This document shows positions 16,009 to 23,648 of a DNA stretch of 24,941 nucleotides, piece after piece. The position numbers and the translations under genes are program-made. The DNA is from Bacteroidales bacterium (GTDB lineage Bacteria; Bacteroidota; Bacteroidia; Bacteroidales; WCHB1-69), in contig JALNYF010000032.1 in NCBI GenBank assembly GCA_023229985.1, positions 1 to 24,941 on the forward strand, given 5' to 3'. Under the pieces are notes generated by a model. The model was given only the letters and a program-made list of their open reading frames with translations, searched no databases and was not told where the DNA came from. Numbering within the stretch: the stretch's first letter is position 1; every line of letters begins with the position of its first letter.

Positions 16009-17370
16009 TTATTTTTTACCTTTTTTTACTAATTTGTGTTTTTTTACAAATTCATCCAAAACTTCTTTTAAGGTTGGAGTTCCGATTTCTTGTAATTCAT
16101 AGCCAACTCTTACGCAAGGTTGTTTGATTTTGATAAAGCGTTGTAAGTCGATGGGAGTACCGATAACGACTGCATCGCAAGGAGTTTTAGCAATTGTTTT
16201 TTCCAAATCTTTCATCTGTTTTTCGCCATAGCCCATTGCAGGAAGCAAAGTACCGATATTCGGATATTTTTCGAAAGTAGTAGTCAAATCACCAACGGTG
16301 TAAGGTCTTGGGTCGATTAATTCGGCTGCACCATATTTCATAGCGGCAACGGTACCGGCACCGATTTTCATTTCGCCGTGTGTCAAAGTAGGACCATCTT
16401 CTACCACCAATACTTTTTTGCCTTTTAATAATTCCGGTTTATCAACGGTCAGAATAGAAGCACCGTCAATAATTGTTGCAGTCGGATTAATATTGGCTAA
16501 ATTCTTTCTAACAATATTGATGTTTTCCAAAGAAGCGGAGTCAATTTTATTGATAACGATCACGTCTGCGATACGGGCAACCACTTCACCCGGATAGTAG
16601 CTAACTTCTGCGCCGGGACGCAATGGGTCGGCAACGCCGATGGTCAAATCAGGAACGTAGAATGGAAAGTCGTTATTTCCACCATCCCAAAGAACGATAT
16701 CGCAACCATCCGGATCATTTTCAGCTGCGCGAAGGATCGCTTCATAATCAACGCCTGCGTAAATAACGTTTCTCTTGGTAACTACGTGTGGTTCATACTC
16801 TTCCATTTCTTCAATAGTGCAATTGTTCTTTGCCAAATCTTCAACGGTAGCAAATCTTTGAACTTTTTGTTTGTTCAAATCTTGGTCGTAAGGCATGGGG
16901 TGACGAACAGCGACAACGCGCAAGCCCATCGCTACTAAGTATTCTATAATTTTACGGGAAGTTTGTGATTTTCCGCAACCTGTACGTGTAGCACCCACTG
17001 CGATAACCGGTTTGTTAGATTTAACCATGGTATCTTTGGGTCCCATTAATATAAAATTGGCACCTGCTGCATTAACGATGGCGCTAATTCCCATTACATA
17101 GGCGTATGGTTTGTCACTATATGCAAAAACACATTCATCAACTTTGAATTTTTTGATTAATTCCGTTAATTTGGATTCCGGATAAATTTGAATGCCTTTC
17201 GGATAGAGTTCTTCGCCGGCTAATTCTTTCGGATAGATACGATTGTCAATTCCGGGGATTTGTTCTGCCGTAAAAGCAACAACATTGTAATTCTTATTTC
17301 CTCTAAAATAAGTGTTGAAGTTGTGGAAATCTCTTCCTGCTGCTCCAATGATAATTACATTTCTTTTCAT
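16009..17370 (-). CDS. COG2403-type P-loop protein (cyclic 2,3-diphosphoglycerate synthetase-like)
   Basis: A 453-residue cytoplasmic protein. Residues 1-115 form a Rossmann-like domain starting RNVIIIGAAGRDFHNF. A P-loop follows, with GATRTGCGKSQ at 126-136, then LWDGGNNDFPF at 227-237 and NKID at 274-277, a G4-like nucleotide-specificity motif. This layout fits the COG2403 family of predicted GTPases, often annotated cyclic 2,3-diphosphoglycerate synthetase after an archaeal relative. Bacterial members have no firmly established reaction, so the name should be read as a homology label. The C-terminus is strongly basic (KKHKLVKKGKK). It has its own promoter element and shares the ffh terminator; neighbours give no functional hint. 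Confidence 0.82.
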   Translation of the reverse strand: MKRNVIIIGAAGRDFHNFNTYFRGNKNYNVVAFTAEQIPGIDNRIYPKELAGEELYPKGIQIYPESKLTELIKKFKVDECVFAYSDKPYAYVMGISAIVNAAGANFILMGPKDTMVKSNKPVIAVGATRTGCGKSQTSRKIIEYLVAMGLRVVAVRHPMPYDQDLNKQKVQRFATVEDLAKNNCTIEEMEEYEPHVVTKRNVIYAGVDYEAILRAAENDPDGCDIVLWDGGNNDFPFYVPDLTIGVADPLRPGAEVSYYPGEVVARIADVIVINKIDSASLENINIVRKNLANINPTATIIDGASILTVDKPELLKGKKVLVVEDGPTLTHGEMKIGAGTVAAMKYGAAELIDPRPYTVGDLTTTFEKYPNIGTLLPAMGYGEKQMKDLEKTIAKTPCDAVVIGTPIDLQRFIKIKQPCVRVGYELQEIGTPTLKEVLDEFVKKHKLVKKGKK

Positions 17371-17425
17371 AAGTTTTTAATTTTAAGATATTTATATAAA
17401 ATGTGTTCCATTTCTAACAAGGGCA

Positions 17426-17433
17426 CAAATTTA
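17426..17433 (-). promoter_or_regulatory. Bacteroidetes -7 element for the COG2403 gene
   Basis: The minus strand reads TAAATTTG, matching TAnnTTTG, 55 nt upstream of the ATG at 17370. T-rich sequence lies above it without a clear TTTG. Confidence 0.5.
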
Positions 17434-17483
17434 TAAAAAAAATCCGAAAAAACATCTCTTTTTTAATATCTTTTTCAACTTAT

Positions 17484-18185
17484 TTATAACAAACCCTCAG
17501 CATAAAAACTATAATAATTATCTTTATGAATGATAAGATGATCAATCAACTGGATATTCATCAAAGAAGTGGCTTGTTGAATCTGATCGGTCAGGCAGAT
17601 ATCCGCATCACTCGGTGTTAAGCGACCGGAAGGATGATTATGACAAATGATAATCCCGGTAGCATGTTTTTCAATAGCCCGTGAGATGATCATACGTACA
17701 TCTACAATCGTAGCAGTCCAGCCGCCTTCCCCGATTTTTTTCATATCCAGAAACGTTGAATTATTATTGACAAAGATAGTCCAAAACTCCTCATGCGAAA
17801 GTTCGGCAATTTTGGTTTGCATCAATTCCAATACATCCTCGGAGCAATTAATCTTTTTTTTCACTTCAACGACCTCAGCACGTCGGCGTCTTCCTATTTC
17901 AAAAGCGGCGTGCAACGTAATTGCCTTCACTTGTCCAATCCCTTTTATTTTCATTAATTCCGACACCGACAAATCGGCTAACCGGTTGATATTGTTATTG
18001 GTAGAAGCCAACAATCGTTTGGCAATATCCACAGCAGATTGATCTTTCGTGCCATTTCTAAGTAAAATGGCGATTAATTCCGTATTGGAAAGTGCCTGAC
18101 TTCCTTGGGCAATGTATTTTTCTCTGGGGCGGTCGGATAACGACCATGCAGTAATAGGTAACCGATTTTTATATTCTGTGGACAT
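17484..18185 (-). CDS. radC: RadC/UPF0758 family JAB domain protein
   Basis: A 233-residue protein with the standard UPF0758 layout. The N-terminal part has PREKYIAQGSQALSNTELIAILL-type residues and an HhH hairpin KGIGQVKA at 81-88. The C-terminal JAB/MPN domain has the metal motif HxHx7SxxD: His182, His184, Ser192 and Asp195 in HNHPSGRLTPSDAD. Despite the name, a direct role in DNA repair is not established for this family. The ATG at 18185 lies 6 nt after the DUF58 stop and no promoter is seen between them, so the two are probably one transcript. Confidence 0.93.
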   Translation of the reverse strand: MSTEYKNRLPITAWSLSDRPREKYIAQGSQALSNTELIAILLRNGTKDQSAVDIAKRLLASTNNNINRLADLSVSELMKIKGIGQVKAITLHAAFEIGRRRRAEVVEVKKKINCSEDVLELMQTKIAELSHEEFWTIFVNNNSTFLDMKKIGEGGWTATIVDVRMIISRAIEKHATGIIICHNHPSGRLTPSDADICLTDQIQQATSLMNIQLIDHLIIHKDNYYSFYAEGLL

Positions 18186-18191
18186 TTGAGT

Positions 18192-19127
18192 TTAAGTTGT
18201 TTCTTGTCTTTTGAGTATGTAGGGTAGTAAAATTTGGTCAAATCCTTTGGTAATATCTGCCGGAAAGACATCAATTTGGTATTGTCCGCACTTAAGGGTT
18301 AATTCTTTGAAATAATCTCCGATTGCTGCTTTATAGTAATCGCGAATCTGATTGGAATGAATCTTTATCTCATTTCCGCTTTCCATGTCGATAAATTTAT
18401 AAAGTCTGTTTTCAAAGCCAAAATCATATTCTAATTGTTTATGATAAGTATGGAAAAGAATTACTTCATGTTTGTTATGTCTTAGGTGTTGCAAGGCAAG
18501 TAATAATTCTTCCGTATTAGATTGTGATTCAAGCATATCACTAAAAATAACGACTAAGGAACGGCGGTGTATTTGTTCGGCAATGCGATGAAGGGTATCG
18601 GTAACCATCGATTTTTTCCGAACTTCATTTGAAATGGGTTGCAGTATCTTTTCTAATTCACGGTATATCATTTTCTGGTGTGATTCGCCACCCCTCGCTT
18701 GAGTATGCAGCTCCAATTCATCGGAGAAAACACTTAAGCCAATCGCATCTCTCTGATTCTTAAAAATTTGCATCAAAGCCGCTGCCGCGTATATAGAGAA
18801 GAATATCTTATTGGGAGATGCCAATGAATATTGATTCTGAATAGGAAAATACATTGAAGAAGAATTGTCGATTACTAAATGACATCGCAAATTGGTCTCT
18901 TCTTCATAACACTTCACGAACAATTTGTCAGTCTTTGCATATAGTTTCCAATCAATATGCTTGGTAGGCTCTCCAACATTATATTGCCGATGTTCCGCAA
19001 ATTCCACAGAAAATCCATGCATGGGACTTTTGTGTATGCCGGTGATAAAACCTTCAACTACTTGTTTTGCAACAAATTCTAAATTGTCGTATTGGGTAAT
19101 CTTAGAAAAGTCTAACGTGTATTCCAT
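18192..19127 (-). CDS. DUF58 protein (vWA-like)
   Basis: A 311-residue protein of the DUF58 family, related to von Willebrand A domains. The family signature is clear: GEPTKHIDWKLYAKTDKLFVK, then YEEETNLRCHLVID and DNSSSM at 87-92, a DxSxS metal-site (MIDAS-like) motif. In many bacteria DUF58 is coded next to a MoxR AAA+ ATPase and vWA/BatA-type membrane proteins; none is present here. Instead radC follows after 6 nt. I use the ATG at 19127; a TTG at 19145 is in frame but lies inside the promoter element. Chaperone or assembly roles are proposed for the family but unproven. Confidence 0.88.
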   Translation of the reverse strand: MEYTLDFSKITQYDNLEFVAKQVVEGFITGIHKSPMHGFSVEFAEHRQYNVGEPTKHIDWKLYAKTDKLFVKCYEEETNLRCHLVIDNSSSMYFPIQNQYSLASPNKIFFSIYAAAALMQIFKNQRDAIGLSVFSDELELHTQARGGESHQKMIYRELEKILQPISNEVRKKSMVTDTLHRIAEQIHRRSLVVIFSDMLESQSNTEELLLALQHLRHNKHEVILFHTYHKQLEYDFGFENRLYKFIDMESGNEIKIHSNQIRDYYKAAIGDYFKELTLKCGQYQIDVFPADITKGFDQILLPYILKRQETT

Positions 19128-19142
19128 CTCAAAATTTTGAAG

Positions 19143-19150
19143 CAAAAGTA
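19143..19150 (-). promoter_or_regulatory. Bacteroidetes -7 element for the DUF58-radC pair
   Basis: The minus strand reads TACTTTTG, matching TAnnTTTG, only 15 nt upstream of the ATG at 19127. The leader would be very short, and this argues against the longer TTG start. Confidence 0.55.
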
Positions 19151-19175
19151 CAATATTTTTATGAATTAATAAAAA

Positions 19176-19703
19176 TCATCTTACGAACCGTCTGATTCTT
19201 TTTTGAACAGACCGTCGAAGGTCGGGATTCAAAATAGAAGACGAAAACAAGTGCGCATATTCAAGCAGTTGGCAGAGTTCATCCCGCTTCGTATATAATA
19301 TGATCTGTGGATAGTTTCTGTAATTCTCCAAAACATTGTCTTGCAAACTTTGTGTGTATAGGACGATATAGTTTTGCGAAAGCATCCTCTTCGTCCTTCT
19401 TTGAAGATCTGTACGTCTCACATAGTCTTCAACATTATTATACACAACGAATAAATTGCAATTCTCTAAATCAAGCGTATTGAAATATTGATAGATATAC
19501 TCTTCGCAACTACTGCATTGTGGTGTACTGTTGATAATGAATATCGCCTTTTCAGATGTAATACTTTCCCACTCAAACGATTCATTTTGATAAGTTTGTA
19601 AATGGATAGAATCCTTATGAAAGACATGTTGGGCGAACAAAGTCGAATACATGTAACACAAAAAAATTCCCAATAAAAGCACCGTTTTCTTTTTACATAT
19701 CAT
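19176..19703 (-). CDS. Secreted thioredoxin-like protein with CSSC motif (tentative)
   Basis: A 175-residue exported protein. The N-terminus MICKKKTVLLLGIFLCYMYS runs to LFAQ, giving cleavage after residue 24. The mature part has AIFIINSTPQCSSCEEYIYQYF around 53-74. A hydrophobic strand followed by CxxC (Cys63, Cys66) and a helix is the arrangement of the thioredoxin fold, and a later YPQIILYTKRDEL fits the strand that follows a cis-proline in that fold. Overall similarity is low, so a TlpA-like or thiol-disulfide role is inference. The very basic end (RRSVQKRIRRFVR) is unusual. It follows the 407-residue gene by 58 nt with no promoter or terminator evident, so they are probably co-transcribed. 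Confidence 0.6.
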   Translation of the reverse strand: MICKKKTVLLLGIFLCYMYSTLFAQHVFHKDSIHLQTYQNESFEWESITSEKAIFIINSTPQCSSCEEYIYQYFNTLDLENCNLFVVYNNVEDYVRRTDLQRRTKRMLSQNYIVLYTQSLQDNVLENYRNYPQIILYTKRDELCQLLEYAHLFSSSILNPDLRRSVQKRIRRFVR

Positions 19704-19761
19704 GGTTGTTCACATTTTATCTGTTATTCTCATATTATATGTATAAACATCATTATTCGTT

Positions 19762-20985
19762 TTACGGTTCTATATTGTCTTTAAATTCCATTACTCTTAG
19801 TTTCAGGACGACGTCGTTTTTTTTCAGATATTCTTGTTTTTGATTTTCGTAATCGCCCCATTTTTTCCCTCTATATGGCACATCGGTTTCCTTCACCAAT
19901 TGCCATAACATATTGTGCGTGGAAAATGACAAGCATTTTTCGATGTGATGATAATAAATTGGAAATTCGTCATTTTGCACAACGTGTTCCTTCGGAAAAA
20001 TAACAGAAACAGGATAATAATGGTAGTTGCTCCAATCATCATTTGTACAGAGCAATATCATGTCAATTCCATCGGTAGAATCGGCTACATCGTATTGATG
20101 GTAAGTGAGCAGAAAATTCCGGTCGTTTAGCGGAATCACCTCAAGCGGGAATGAGTATTTTTTGCTATGATAGTATGAATACATTGCTCTGTCACCACCA
20201 TATTCCATCTTTCCCATTTCTTGAATATAGTCGGGGTCCATTGTGTGCCAATTGGGTATTTCAATGTTAATTTCAGCTATTTTATTACCGGTAAGACTAT
20301 ATTTTTGAAGACAAAATTTAGGAGAATTGAGAAAATAGATGTATTCATCCGTAGCTTTAATAAAACCATTAGGTCCGTATTGGAGTAAAAAGGGAGCATC
20401 TATTATGAATTGTTGAACTTCATGTTGCTTATTAGAATTGATTTTTTGTTGAACAAGTCTGAATCCCATCTCATTATCTTGACAGGAATAATAGATACTA
20501 CCCTTGAAATAATAGGTAAACTCCGGGCTAAAGGAGGTAGGCACACGTTGTTGCAATTCATATTCCCCGTCTTCGTCAAGTCCATAAAAAAGAATTGCAT
20601 ACTGTGTCGATAGAATAATTTTTTCTTCAGTCACATTGATTGCATAAATCCAATAATTCCGAGCAGTCATCATATTGGCTTTCGCCTCCGGAAACGGAAT
20701 CATTAATTGTGATTGTTCACCGGTTTTGCTGTTGAGGGCAAAAATGGTGGCTTGGTAATTATTATCCTTGTCTCTAAAAGCTGTACAACTGCAATAGACA
20801 AAAGAATCGTTGTAGGCACACCCTACGATTCGTTCCGGGAAATCATCAGAAGCTTTAACCAAATTTTTCTCTATAAAAAAATGGGAGAGATGAGGTATGG
20901 TATCTGCCACACATGACTCTGTTTGTGCTGACAATTGCAGCAGCATCATCCATAACCCAAAGAATGTTGATAATAATTTTTTCAT
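19762..20985 (-). CDS. Secreted protein of unknown function, possibly a beta-propeller
   Basis: A 407-residue exported protein with a signal peptide of about 20 residues (LQLSA, then QTESC). The mature part is all-beta in character, with repeated blocks of a hydrophobic strand, a turn and an aromatic strand: DSFVYCSCTAF, IFALNSKTGEQSQL, WIYAINVTEEKIIL, YIYFLNSPKFCLQKYS. The segment FALNSKTGE resembles blade ends of WD/NHL-like six-bladed propellers that are common exported proteins in Bacteroidetes, but I cannot place it in a family. The C-terminus becomes charged and helical (GDYENQKQEYLKKNDVV). It sits first in a pair with the CSSC protein and downstream of a 170-residue secreted protein. 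Confidence 0.65.
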   Translation of the reverse strand: MKKLLSTFFGLWMMLLQLSAQTESCVADTIPHLSHFFIEKNLVKASDDFPERIVGCAYNDSFVYCSCTAFRDKDNNYQATIFALNSKTGEQSQLMIPFPEAKANMMTARNYWIYAINVTEEKIILSTQYAILFYGLDEDGEYELQQRVPTSFSPEFTYYFKGSIYYSCQDNEMGFRLVQQKINSNKQHEVQQFIIDAPFLLQYGPNGFIKATDEYIYFLNSPKFCLQKYSLTGNKIAEINIEIPNWHTMDPDYIQEMGKMEYGGDRAMYSYYHSKKYSFPLEVIPLNDRNFLLTYHQYDVADSTDGIDMILLCTNDDWSNYHYYPVSVIFPKEHVVQNDEFPIYYHHIEKCLSFSTHNMLWQLVKETDVPYRGKKWGDYENQKQEYLKKNDVVLKLRVMEFKDNIEP

Positions 20986-21017
20986 TATTCTAAATTTATG
21001 TTAAACGATCAATGCGA

Positions 21018-21138
21018 ATAAAAAAAGATGTTACATATAATATATTACAATGGTTACTTACGAAACTATCTAATACTCAAAAATAATATATTCTTTAAAA
21101 CTAATCATGTAATAATTATACATAACATCTTTATAAAA
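21018..21138. repeat. 109-bp inverted-repeat element with flanking ATAAAA (MITE-like or large hairpin)
   Basis: The core 21024-21132 has imperfect terminal inverted repeats: left arm 21024-21056, right arm 21102-21132. Read inward they share AAAGATGTTA, TATAAT, TATTACA, TG and TTA in that order, 28 matches with three mismatches and two one-base gaps. The middle 45 nt does not pair evidently. ATAAAA occurs directly outside both ends (21018-21023 and 21133-21138), as a target-site duplication would. It fills most of the gap between two minus-strand secreted-protein genes; the right copy of ATAAAA touches the stop codon of the 170-residue gene. It may be a small non-autonomous mobile element or a transcript hairpin. 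Confidence 0.6.
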
Positions 21139-21651
21139 TTAATTACGTCTCTCGAGCAGTGAGTTATCGTCGGTTGAAATGGTAATCGTTATTTTGGCTT
21201 CGGGATTATCTCCGGTGCGATAACGCCAATCGGCTTTAACGAAATACAATTGCGATTTATCGCTTCTCCTCACAGCAATTTTAAGCGTTTTAGAACCGTT
21301 GAGTTGTCCTTTTGACGCGTATGCTGTTTCCGAAGCTTCGATTAAATCATTGATTGCCTGAACAAATTGAGCATTGCTCAATATATTGTCTTCATCTGCA
21401 CCACCGGTACTATACTGCCCGATATTTCGAGAAGCACGACACCAATTAAATCCACTTCCCTGGCAATCAAGATTCACATAATTGGTAGTTCCTTCAGTAT
21501 ACAAATAGGTCGTGGTAACTGTACCATAAAGATTAAACAAATTTTGCCACCCGTCACCGGTCTTGGTAACTTTTAAGACCACGATGTCTTTGGCTGAAAT
21601 AGGGGCAATCATCATCGTGCATAACCCCAAAATTAAAAATATTTTTTTCAT
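21139..21651 (-). CDS. Small secreted protein, unknown family
   Basis: A 170-residue exported protein that I do not recognise. Residues 1-20 are a signal peptide (MKKIFLILGL to ISA, then K21). The mature part begins with a beta-strand (DIVVLKVTKTGDGWQNL), has two cysteines (Cys63, Cys71) that could form a disulfide, a helical middle (NAQFVQAINDLIEASETAYASK) and a beta-rich end with KADWRYRTG and AKITITIST. The gene has a long leader (about 195 nt) from a good promoter, and is followed by the inverted-repeat element and then the 407-residue gene on the same strand. Confidence 0.7.
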   Translation of the reverse strand: MKKIFLILGLCTMMIAPISAKDIVVLKVTKTGDGWQNLFNLYGTVTTTYLYTEGTTNYVNLDCQGSGFNWCRASRNIGQYSTGGADEDNILSNAQFVQAINDLIEASETAYASKGQLNGSKTLKIAVRRSDKSQLYFVKADWRYRTGDNPEAKITITISTDDNSLLERRN

Positions 21652-21854
21652 AATAGATTAATTAGTTAAATTAGTAAAAATAAACGTTTTACACTTTCGC
21701 AGTATTACATCACAAGATATAGTATCATCGTCAATAATAATATTGAATAAAGAGTTTTTTTGTCAGCCAGATTATTGTTTTGAGGATTTTTGAGTAATAA
21801 GATAGTTCAATGAGTGATGCGTTATGAAGGGAGGCTACCCCTTTTTTAACACAG

Positions 21855-21885
21855 CAAAGATATAATGATATAAAAGAAAAGTCAA
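21855..21885 (-). promoter_or_regulatory. Bacteroidetes promoter with long leader for the 170-residue secreted protein
   Basis: The minus strand has TTG (21883-21885), a 20-nt spacer and TATCTTTG (21855-21862). The start codon is 200 nt downstream. The leader begins with a G-run and C-run able to pair (AAGGG near 21840 with CCCTT near 21825). Confidence 0.6.
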
Positions 21886-22079
21886 GTATTATTATTAAAA
21901 TTTTTAAATTTTAATATACTAACAATCAGTATTTTACAATATTAATTTTTAAAATGAAATATTTATTGCAAATATTTTGAAAATATTTCGGATAAAAATT
22001 AAGTTATGCTCAATCTAAATCAAATGCTATTTCTATATTAATAAGCAAATATAAAGAAGGAGGATAGCAAAAATTCATG

Positions 22080-22087
22080 TATTTTTG
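22080..22087 (+). promoter_or_regulatory. Bacteroidetes -7 element for the 25-residue-repeat protein gene
   Basis: TATTTTTG matches TAnnTTTG and lies 17 nt before the ATG at 22105, giving a very short leader. There is no TTG at the -33 distance. Confidence 0.5.
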
Positions 22088-22104
22088 CACCGCAAAAAAA
22101 TATT

Positions 22105-22533
22105 ATGAAAGTATTACATAGTTTAGCAGATTATGAGCCAAAGATACTTTTGGCATTTGGGGAGAGTTTAAAGGGTGACCGGAAATTTACGGATTTTTTA
22201 ATGACAAATCAGTTTCAAGAGTTGGCTGCTCTTTCCGGTGCCATCAATTCGGACACAGATGCTTTGAATTGGCTATTACAGAGTGATTTTCCCGAATTTG
22301 GCGTACTTAGCAACGCCATTGATGGAGAGGATAATGCCTTGGAATGGTTAAAAAAATACAACTGTGATTTTTTATTAAAATTTGCCTTAGCTTGCCAAAA
22401 AAACGATCAAGCCATCAAATGGTTTGTTGATAACGACTTGAGAATTTTCATCCTCTTAATTCGGACGATACATGATATATTATTGCATCAATCGTGGGAT
22501 TCGTCGGATATTCATAAAATTCGGCGCAGTTAG
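22105..22533 (+). CDS. Small cytoplasmic protein of four 25-residue helical repeats
   Basis: A 142-residue protein without signal peptide or membrane segment; I do not recognise a named family. It is built of four consecutive 25-residue units: 12-36, 37-61, 62-86 and 87-111. Position 20 of each unit is Phe31, Trp56, Trp81 and Trp106, followed by a large hydrophobic residue; small residues (Ala/Gly) fall at positions 8-10 and acidic or Asn residues at 14-16. Typical cores are LSGAINSDTDALNWL and LSNAIDGEDNALEWL. Each unit should make two short helices, so an alpha-solenoid for protein binding is likely. A basic end (DIHKIRRS) caps it. It faces the M23 peptidase gene, with only 4 nt between the stop codons and no terminator visible. 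Confidence 0.75.
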   Translation: MKVLHSLADYEPKILLAFGESLKGDRKFTDFLMTNQFQELAALSGAINSDTDALNWLLQSDFPEFGVLSNAIDGEDNALEWLKKYNCDFLLKFALACQKNDQAIKWFVDNDLRIFILLIRTIHDILLHQSWDSSDIHKIRRS

Positions 22534-22537
22534 CAGA

Positions 22538-23515
22538 CTAATAATGTACCCGTACTTTTAGTTTTCGTCCGATTTGCAGCGTGGTGTTTCGCGAAATTCT
22601 ATTCAACTTACATATCTTATCAATCGTAGTGTGATATTTTTGGGCAATGGCACCTAAAGTATCCCCGGAACGTATTTTGTGATACGTGTATGATTGAGCG
22701 GACGCGGTATTACTGTTTTTCGAAGAAGATGAGTAACGGGAGTTGATGTTCAAATAATCTTTTTTCAAGGTAAGTGTGTCGGAGCGAAGGTTCGCGTTAT
22801 CAAAATCAATCACCCGTTCAGGGTCAAAAGCTTTGCCCATGTAGCGGGTTTCGTAGTGCAAATGTGGTCCCGTGCTTCGACCGGTATTTCCGCCATATCC
22901 TATCAATTCGCCGGCAGTGACCAATTCGCCTTCTTGAACCAATATTTTCGATAAATGTCCGTAATACGTTTCCAATCCATTGGGATGACGAAGAATGATC
23001 AAGTTTCCGTAACCTCCTGTTTTACTAGAAGATTCGGCTATGCGTACCATTCCGTCAAAAGTAGCCAGCACAGAATCGCCGATATTTAACGGAATGTCCA
23101 CACCGCGATGGGGATGTTTGTGGCGATAACCATACTTGGAATACACTTTTCCTTTAATGGGAATGCAAAAAGCATGTAATGAATCGATTAATACCAAATC
23201 GGTAACGTCCGGTAAAGCGGCTATTTCTACATCTTGATAAGCATGAATTCTTTCAGAATCCCAATTCTCGGTGAGACTTTCCTCATCAATATCAGGTTTT
23301 TCCAACTGTATATAAGACCAAGTAAAATCTTCAAAAATGACAATTTTGGTGAATTTGTCTTTTGTATCTAACGTATCAATGGCTTCACTTTCGCCACCGC
23401 CCATTGCTTCACGATTATTCTCCAAAGTATCACTCTCTATTTCTTTATTTTCTTGCGCACAGAGTGTCGTAAAGCCAAATGGTAGTAAAAATAATAGAAG
23501 TTTGAGTCTCTTCAT
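22538..23515 (-). CDS. Exported M23 peptidase with C-terminal LysM domain
   Basis: A 325-residue periplasmic or surface peptidoglycan hydrolase or divisome-type regulator. Residues 1-20 are a signal peptide (MKRLKLLLFLLPFG to LCA, then Q21), followed by an acidic linker. The M23 (LytM) domain at about 115-235 keeps all zinc and catalytic residues: HxGxD with His136 and Asp140, His187 in YYGHLS, and HLH at 218-220, so it should be active. A LysM domain for glycan binding fills 276-323 (YHKIRSGDTLGAIAQKYHTT). I use the ATG at 23515, which directly begins a signal peptide; an in-frame TTG at 23581 would add 22 unsuitable residues. No clear TAnnTTTG box is visible upstream. Confidence 0.92.
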   Translation of the reverse strand: MKRLKLLLFLLPFGFTTLCAQENKEIESDTLENNREAMGGGESEAIDTLDTKDKFTKIVIFEDFTWSYIQLEKPDIDEESLTENWDSERIHAYQDVEIAALPDVTDLVLIDSLHAFCIPIKGKVYSKYGYRHKHPHRGVDIPLNIGDSVLATFDGMVRIAESSSKTGGYGNLIILRHPNGLETYYGHLSKILVQEGELVTAGELIGYGGNTGRSTGPHLHYETRYMGKAFDPERVIDFDNANLRSDTLTLKKDYLNINSRYSSSSKNSNTASAQSYTYHKIRSGDTLGAIAQKYHTTIDKICKLNRISRNTTLQIGRKLKVRVHY

Positions 23516-23592
23516 CCTTTCATTTTTTGATAACACATGAATTAAAAACGATTTTTTACGCGTTTTATTGCCGTTTATCAAAAAAAAACAAT

Positions 23593-23629
23593 AAAGTTTG
23601 TAACATTTGGCTCGTAAATGTCACAAACT
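23593..23629 (-). terminator. Intrinsic terminator after the merR-type gene
   Basis: On the minus strand AAGTTTGTGACATTT pairs with AAATGTTACAAACTT across a 7-nt loop: 15 pairs including one G-U. A T-rich run follows (down to about 23578). It lies 20 nt after the regulator's stop and separates it from the M23 gene. Confidence 0.88.
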
Positions 23630-23648
23630 TAAGCCATTCGCAATTCGA

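Larger units (their letters stand above)
21652..22104. other. Gene-free AT-rich stretch between divergent genes
   Basis: This 453-nt gap lies between the 170-residue secreted protein (minus) and the repeat protein (plus). It holds the promoter at 21855-21885 with its long minus-strand leader, and the -7 element at 22080-22087 for the plus gene. The part from 21890 to 22070 is almost pure A/T with short chance inverted repeats such as TTAATAT and ATATTAA. No coding frame or RNA gene is recognisable. Confidence 0.6.

Noticed and set aside
19731..19760. Possible second copy of the left end of the 109-bp element, on the minus strand
   Set aside because: The similarity needs two gaps, no matching right end is found, and the sequence is low in complexity; kept only as a remark.
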